This document shows positions 61,598 through 64,000 of a DNA stretch of 64,000 bases, piece after piece. The position numbers and the translations under genes are program-made. The notes beneath the pieces were generated by a model. The model was not told the DNA's origin and did not search any database. It saw only the letters and a list, made by a program, of their open reading frames with translations. Positions within the stretch are counted from its first letter, which is position 1; every line of letters starts with the position of its first letter. This DNA is from CBDCVN01 sp965223585 (GTDB taxonomy: Bacteria > Deinococcota > Deinococci > Deinococcales > Trueperaceae), in the NCBI GenBank assembly GCA_965223585.1, contig CBDCWW010000023.1, forward strand, positions 310,001-374,000, read 5' to 3'.

Positions 61598-63658
61598 ATG
61601 CAGAAAATCTTAAATGCTTCTTTTACACTTTTGTTATTAACCTTAAGTGGATACTCCTTAAGCCAAGAACTCATCTATTTACCCGGTAGTGAATATGGCA
61701 AGGCTTTTCCCAATGTTCCTGAAGGTTACTTGGCTCGCAATGAAGCTTATTTTGGCATTGCTCCTAACTATGAGCCCTTTAAGGATTTTATCAATAATCC
61801 TCGCTACTGGAATATTGGACGTTCAGTAGGAATGCTACATATTTTATTAGATAGTCCTACTCAAGGTCCAGTAACTACAGTATGCACTGCAACACTGATT
61901 TCAGGGAGTCATATAATTACTAATCATCACTGCATTCCCGGTAGTAATCCCAATGCCCCTGTTATTAGTGCAAAGTTAAGAATGGGTTTTCACTCACTAG
62001 CAGAAGAAGGAGAACTATTTGAGGTCAATGTATTGCCCTTAGAAAAGAGCTTTGCACTGGATTATACTGTTTTACAGGTTGAGGGTACACCCGGTCTTAG
62101 CTACGGTTTCCTCGAGTTAGATTACCGTGAACCTAGAGCAGGGGAACCACTTTTTATGATTCACCACTCTTTAGGTGAACCTAAAATGATTACAAGACTT
62201 AATTGCAGCATTATAAGTGGGACAAACGATAATTCAGAACTTGAAAATGTTGAGGTGCCAAGTGATTATGTGACTGAAAATTCTGATACTGATGTACGCC
62301 ATCGTTGTGATTCTTTGGGTGGTTCTTCAGGCTCGCTAGTGTTTGCACAATTGGATGATCAAATTGTAGGTTTACATTTTGCAGGAACAGATAGCGATAT
62401 ACCCGTTGAATCTCGTTTCAACTTATTTAAGAAGTTTTCGGTTGTAGTAGAGCAGAGTTCTTTTTTGAGCGCACTGGAGAAACCTACTCAAGATATTGTT
62501 GATAATCCTAATCCCATAACAGTAAACCCTAATGAAGGTTTTTTAACAGTACTTAGTGAACCTAGTGGAGCTAATGTATATATCAATAATGATTATCTTG
62601 GCATAACTCCAATTCGTGATTATTCACTTGCAGTAGGAGACTATAGCTTGAGATTGGCATTAGCAGGCTATGAAGAGCTAAATGGTAAGTTCAGTATAGT
62701 GGCGCAAGAGTTGACTGAAGGTGAACTCGAGCTTATTCCACTAACCCCAGAACCTACAAGCGCTTCTTATCCTCAGGTCAAGCAATTAAGTGTTCTAAAT
62801 GGTGATAATGCAGGATTTTTCTCTATAGCCTTTGGTCCGAGGGGGCGTCTTTTAGCAGCAGGTGATGTAAATAGTATAAGCCTATGGAATATTGAAGATG
62901 GTGAACTAAGAAATAAACTGTCTGGACACAGAAATTATGTTTGGGGATTGGCTTTTAATCCGAAGGAACGTGCCCTTGCTTCTGCTAGTGATGATGGCAC
63001 TATAAAGCTATGGGGCTATACTGACAATAGTTTGCCAGTTACTTTGCAAGGGCATACTGGGGGTGTTCGTGCAGTTGCTTTTAGCCCTTCTAACAATAAC
63101 ATTCTTGCTTCTAGTAGTAGTGACGGCACAATTAAGATGTGGAATGTTAGCAGTGGTAAAACTCTAGCTACATTGCAAGGGCACACTAATAACGTTTGGG
63201 CAATTGCGTTTAGTCCTGATGGTAAACTTATTGCGTCAGGTGGTCTAGACGCTACAGTTAGATTGTGGGATGCTAAAAAGGCCCAGCTTCTAGAAACCTT
63301 TAGGGGACATGAGAATAGTATTTGGGCAGTAGCCTTTAGCCCTAATGGTCAGACTGTTGCATCAGGCAGTGTTGATAATACAGTTAAGCTATGGGATGTT
63401 CATAGTGGTCAGACTATAACTACTTTGTACGGACATACAGATATTGTTAATAGCGTGGAATTTAATCCTGCCGGGAATATTCTTGCCTCAGCAAGCTCTG
63501 ATGCAACTATAAAGCTATGGGATGTTTCAAGTGGCCAACTCATAGATACTTTGAGTGGGCATAGCCATTGGGTCTATGATGTGGCATTCAGTCCTAATGG
63601 TCGCTTGTTAGCAAGTGCCTCTGGCGATGGCACTATACGTTTATGGGGTGAAGACTAA
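61598..63658 (+). CDS. Secreted serine protease with PEGA domain and WD40 propeller
   Basis: A 686-residue protein with a signal peptide (MQKILNASFTLLLLTLSGYS, then LSQE). The trypsin/V8-like protease domain has HHCIPG (His near 109), FALDYTVLQ (Asp near 154) and SLGGSSGSLVFA (Ser near 245). Residues ~310-385 are a PEGA domain (LSEPSGANVYINNDYLGITP). The C-terminus is a complete seven-blade WD40 propeller (GHTNNVWAIAFSPDGKLIAS, then VRLWD repeats). Extracellular WD40 domains are uncommon. The propeller and PEGA may bind a surface partner or substrate. Ribosome site AAGGAGG. Confidence 0.9.
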   Translation: MQKILNASFTLLLLTLSGYSLSQELIYLPGSEYGKAFPNVPEGYLARNEAYFGIAPNYEPFKDFINNPRYWNIGRSVGMLHILLDSPTQGPVTTVCTATLISGSHIITNHHCIPGSNPNAPVISAKLRMGFHSLAEEGELFEVNVLPLEKSFALDYTVLQVEGTPGLSYGFLELDYREPRAGEPLFMIHHSLGEPKMITRLNCSIISGTNDNSELENVEVPSDYVTENSDTDVRHRCDSLGGSSGSLVFAQLDDQIVGLHFAGTDSDIPVESRFNLFKKFSVVVEQSSFLSALEKPTQDIVDNPNPITVNPNEGFLTVLSEPSGANVYINNDYLGITPIRDYSLAVGDYSLRLALAGYEELNGKFSIVAQELTEGELELIPLTPEPTSASYPQVKQLSVLNGDNAGFFSIAFGPRGRLLAAGDVNSISLWNIEDGELRNKLSGHRNYVWGLAFNPKERALASASDDGTIKLWGYTDNSLPVTLQGHTGGVRAVAFSPSNNNILASSSSDGTIKMWNVSSGKTLATLQGHTNNVWAIAFSPDGKLIASGGLDATVRLWDAKKAQLLETFRGHENSIWAVAFSPNGQTVASGSVDNTVKLWDVHSGQTITTLYGHTDIVNSVEFNPAGNILASASSDATIKLWDVSSGQLIDTLSGHSHWVYDVAFSPNGRLLASASGDGTIRLWGED

Positions 63659-63666
63659 CTAATAGG

Positions 63667-64000
63667 ATGATTCGCCATGCCCTTGTACAGTTTAAGCCCT
63701 TAAAAGCAAAGCTCGAGCAAAACCTACTAAAACTTAAAAGTGTTTTAGAAAAGCTGAAAGGTGAGAGCATTGATGTACTCACCTTGCCTGAGACGGCTTT
63801 GTCTGGATACTTTTTACAGGCAGGGGTAAGGGAACAAGCTCTAGAGGCTACACATCTTTATGAACTTTTAAATGACATCTTAAAAGAGGCTGACTATGGC
63901 GCTCCAATAGACATTTGTTTGGGTTTTTATGAACGCAAGGGTAGAGACTTTTACAATAGTGCTCTTTATGCTGAGTTCAACACTAATTTTAGCGGTATTA
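63667..64000 (+). CDS. Nitrilase-superfamily amidohydrolase, N-terminal part
   Basis: A frame from the ATG at 63667 to the window end (at least 111 residues). LTLPETALSGYFLQAGVREQ contains the catalytic Glu of the carbon-nitrogen hydrolase fold. DICLGFYERKGRDFYNSALY is the family's second block. It would hydrolyse an amide or nitrile; the substrate is unknown. It starts 8 bases after the protease gene and continues beyond the window. Confidence 0.8.
   Translation, partial: MIRHALVQFKPLKAKLEQNLLKLKSVLEKLKGESIDVLTLPETALSGYFLQAGVREQALEATHLYELLNDILKEADYGAPIDICLGFYERKGRDFYNSALYAEFNTNFSGI

Overview
The window is about 64 kb of AT-rich bacterial chromosome (roughly 38-40% GC by eye). Lipoprotein signals, an RND exporter, Tat genes and a Thermus-like L-lactate dehydrogenase suggest a diderm organism. 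The LDH similarity, SARP/BTAD-type ATPase regulators and promoters placed directly on start codons hint at a low-GC relative of the Deinococcota, but this assignment is tentative. The palindrome CTCGAG occurs about 67 times by my count, against about 9 expected at this composition.

Left part (0-12.5 kb): a minus-strand run of tatA, a decayed Uma2 fragment, tatC, a fused chorismate mutase-DAHP synthase, galE and glycosyltransferases. A plus-strand island follows (nucleotidyltransferase, XRE regulator, ImmA/IrrE-like protein), then a minus-strand siroheme sulfite/nitrite reductase with two small partner genes. From 12.9 to 25.9 kb lie housekeeping genes: transaldolase, a HAD phosphatase, gnd-zwf (pentose phosphate pathway), a diguanylate cyclase, typA/bipA, leuC, an AstE/AspA-type hydrolase and a GCS2-type ligase. 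Between typA and leuC is the most interesting noncoding stretch. It holds three tandem copies of a putative ~70-nt small RNA, each with a promoter, a 5' hairpin, an anti-Shine-Dalgarno linker and a terminator. Next to them is a leucine-type attenuator whose leader peptide appears to be translated from a leaderless transcript.

Middle part (26-44 kb) is accessory and decaying: a heme-binding-like pseudogene, a TetR remnant, a leucine-rich-repeat lipoprotein, and an EAD1-STAND ATPase gene cut by an intact IS5-family element with a TA target duplication. It also holds a secreted unknown protein followed by a SMI1/KNR4-type protein, a 2017-residue BTAD regulator with two ATPase modules, a DNA-alkylation-repair pseudogene and a hemerythrin-like gene.

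Right part (44-64 kb) is rich in surface and secreted proteins: an astacin protease with FG-GAP repeats and two paralogous beta-helix lipoproteins, all three preceded by the same TGTGACGC inverted-repeat element. Then come an RND exporter with an unusual membrane insertion, a WecG/TagA glycosyltransferase, another BTAD-NB-ARC-TPR regulator, L-lactate dehydrogenase, a secreted protease-PEGA-WD40 protein and the start of a nitrilase-family gene.
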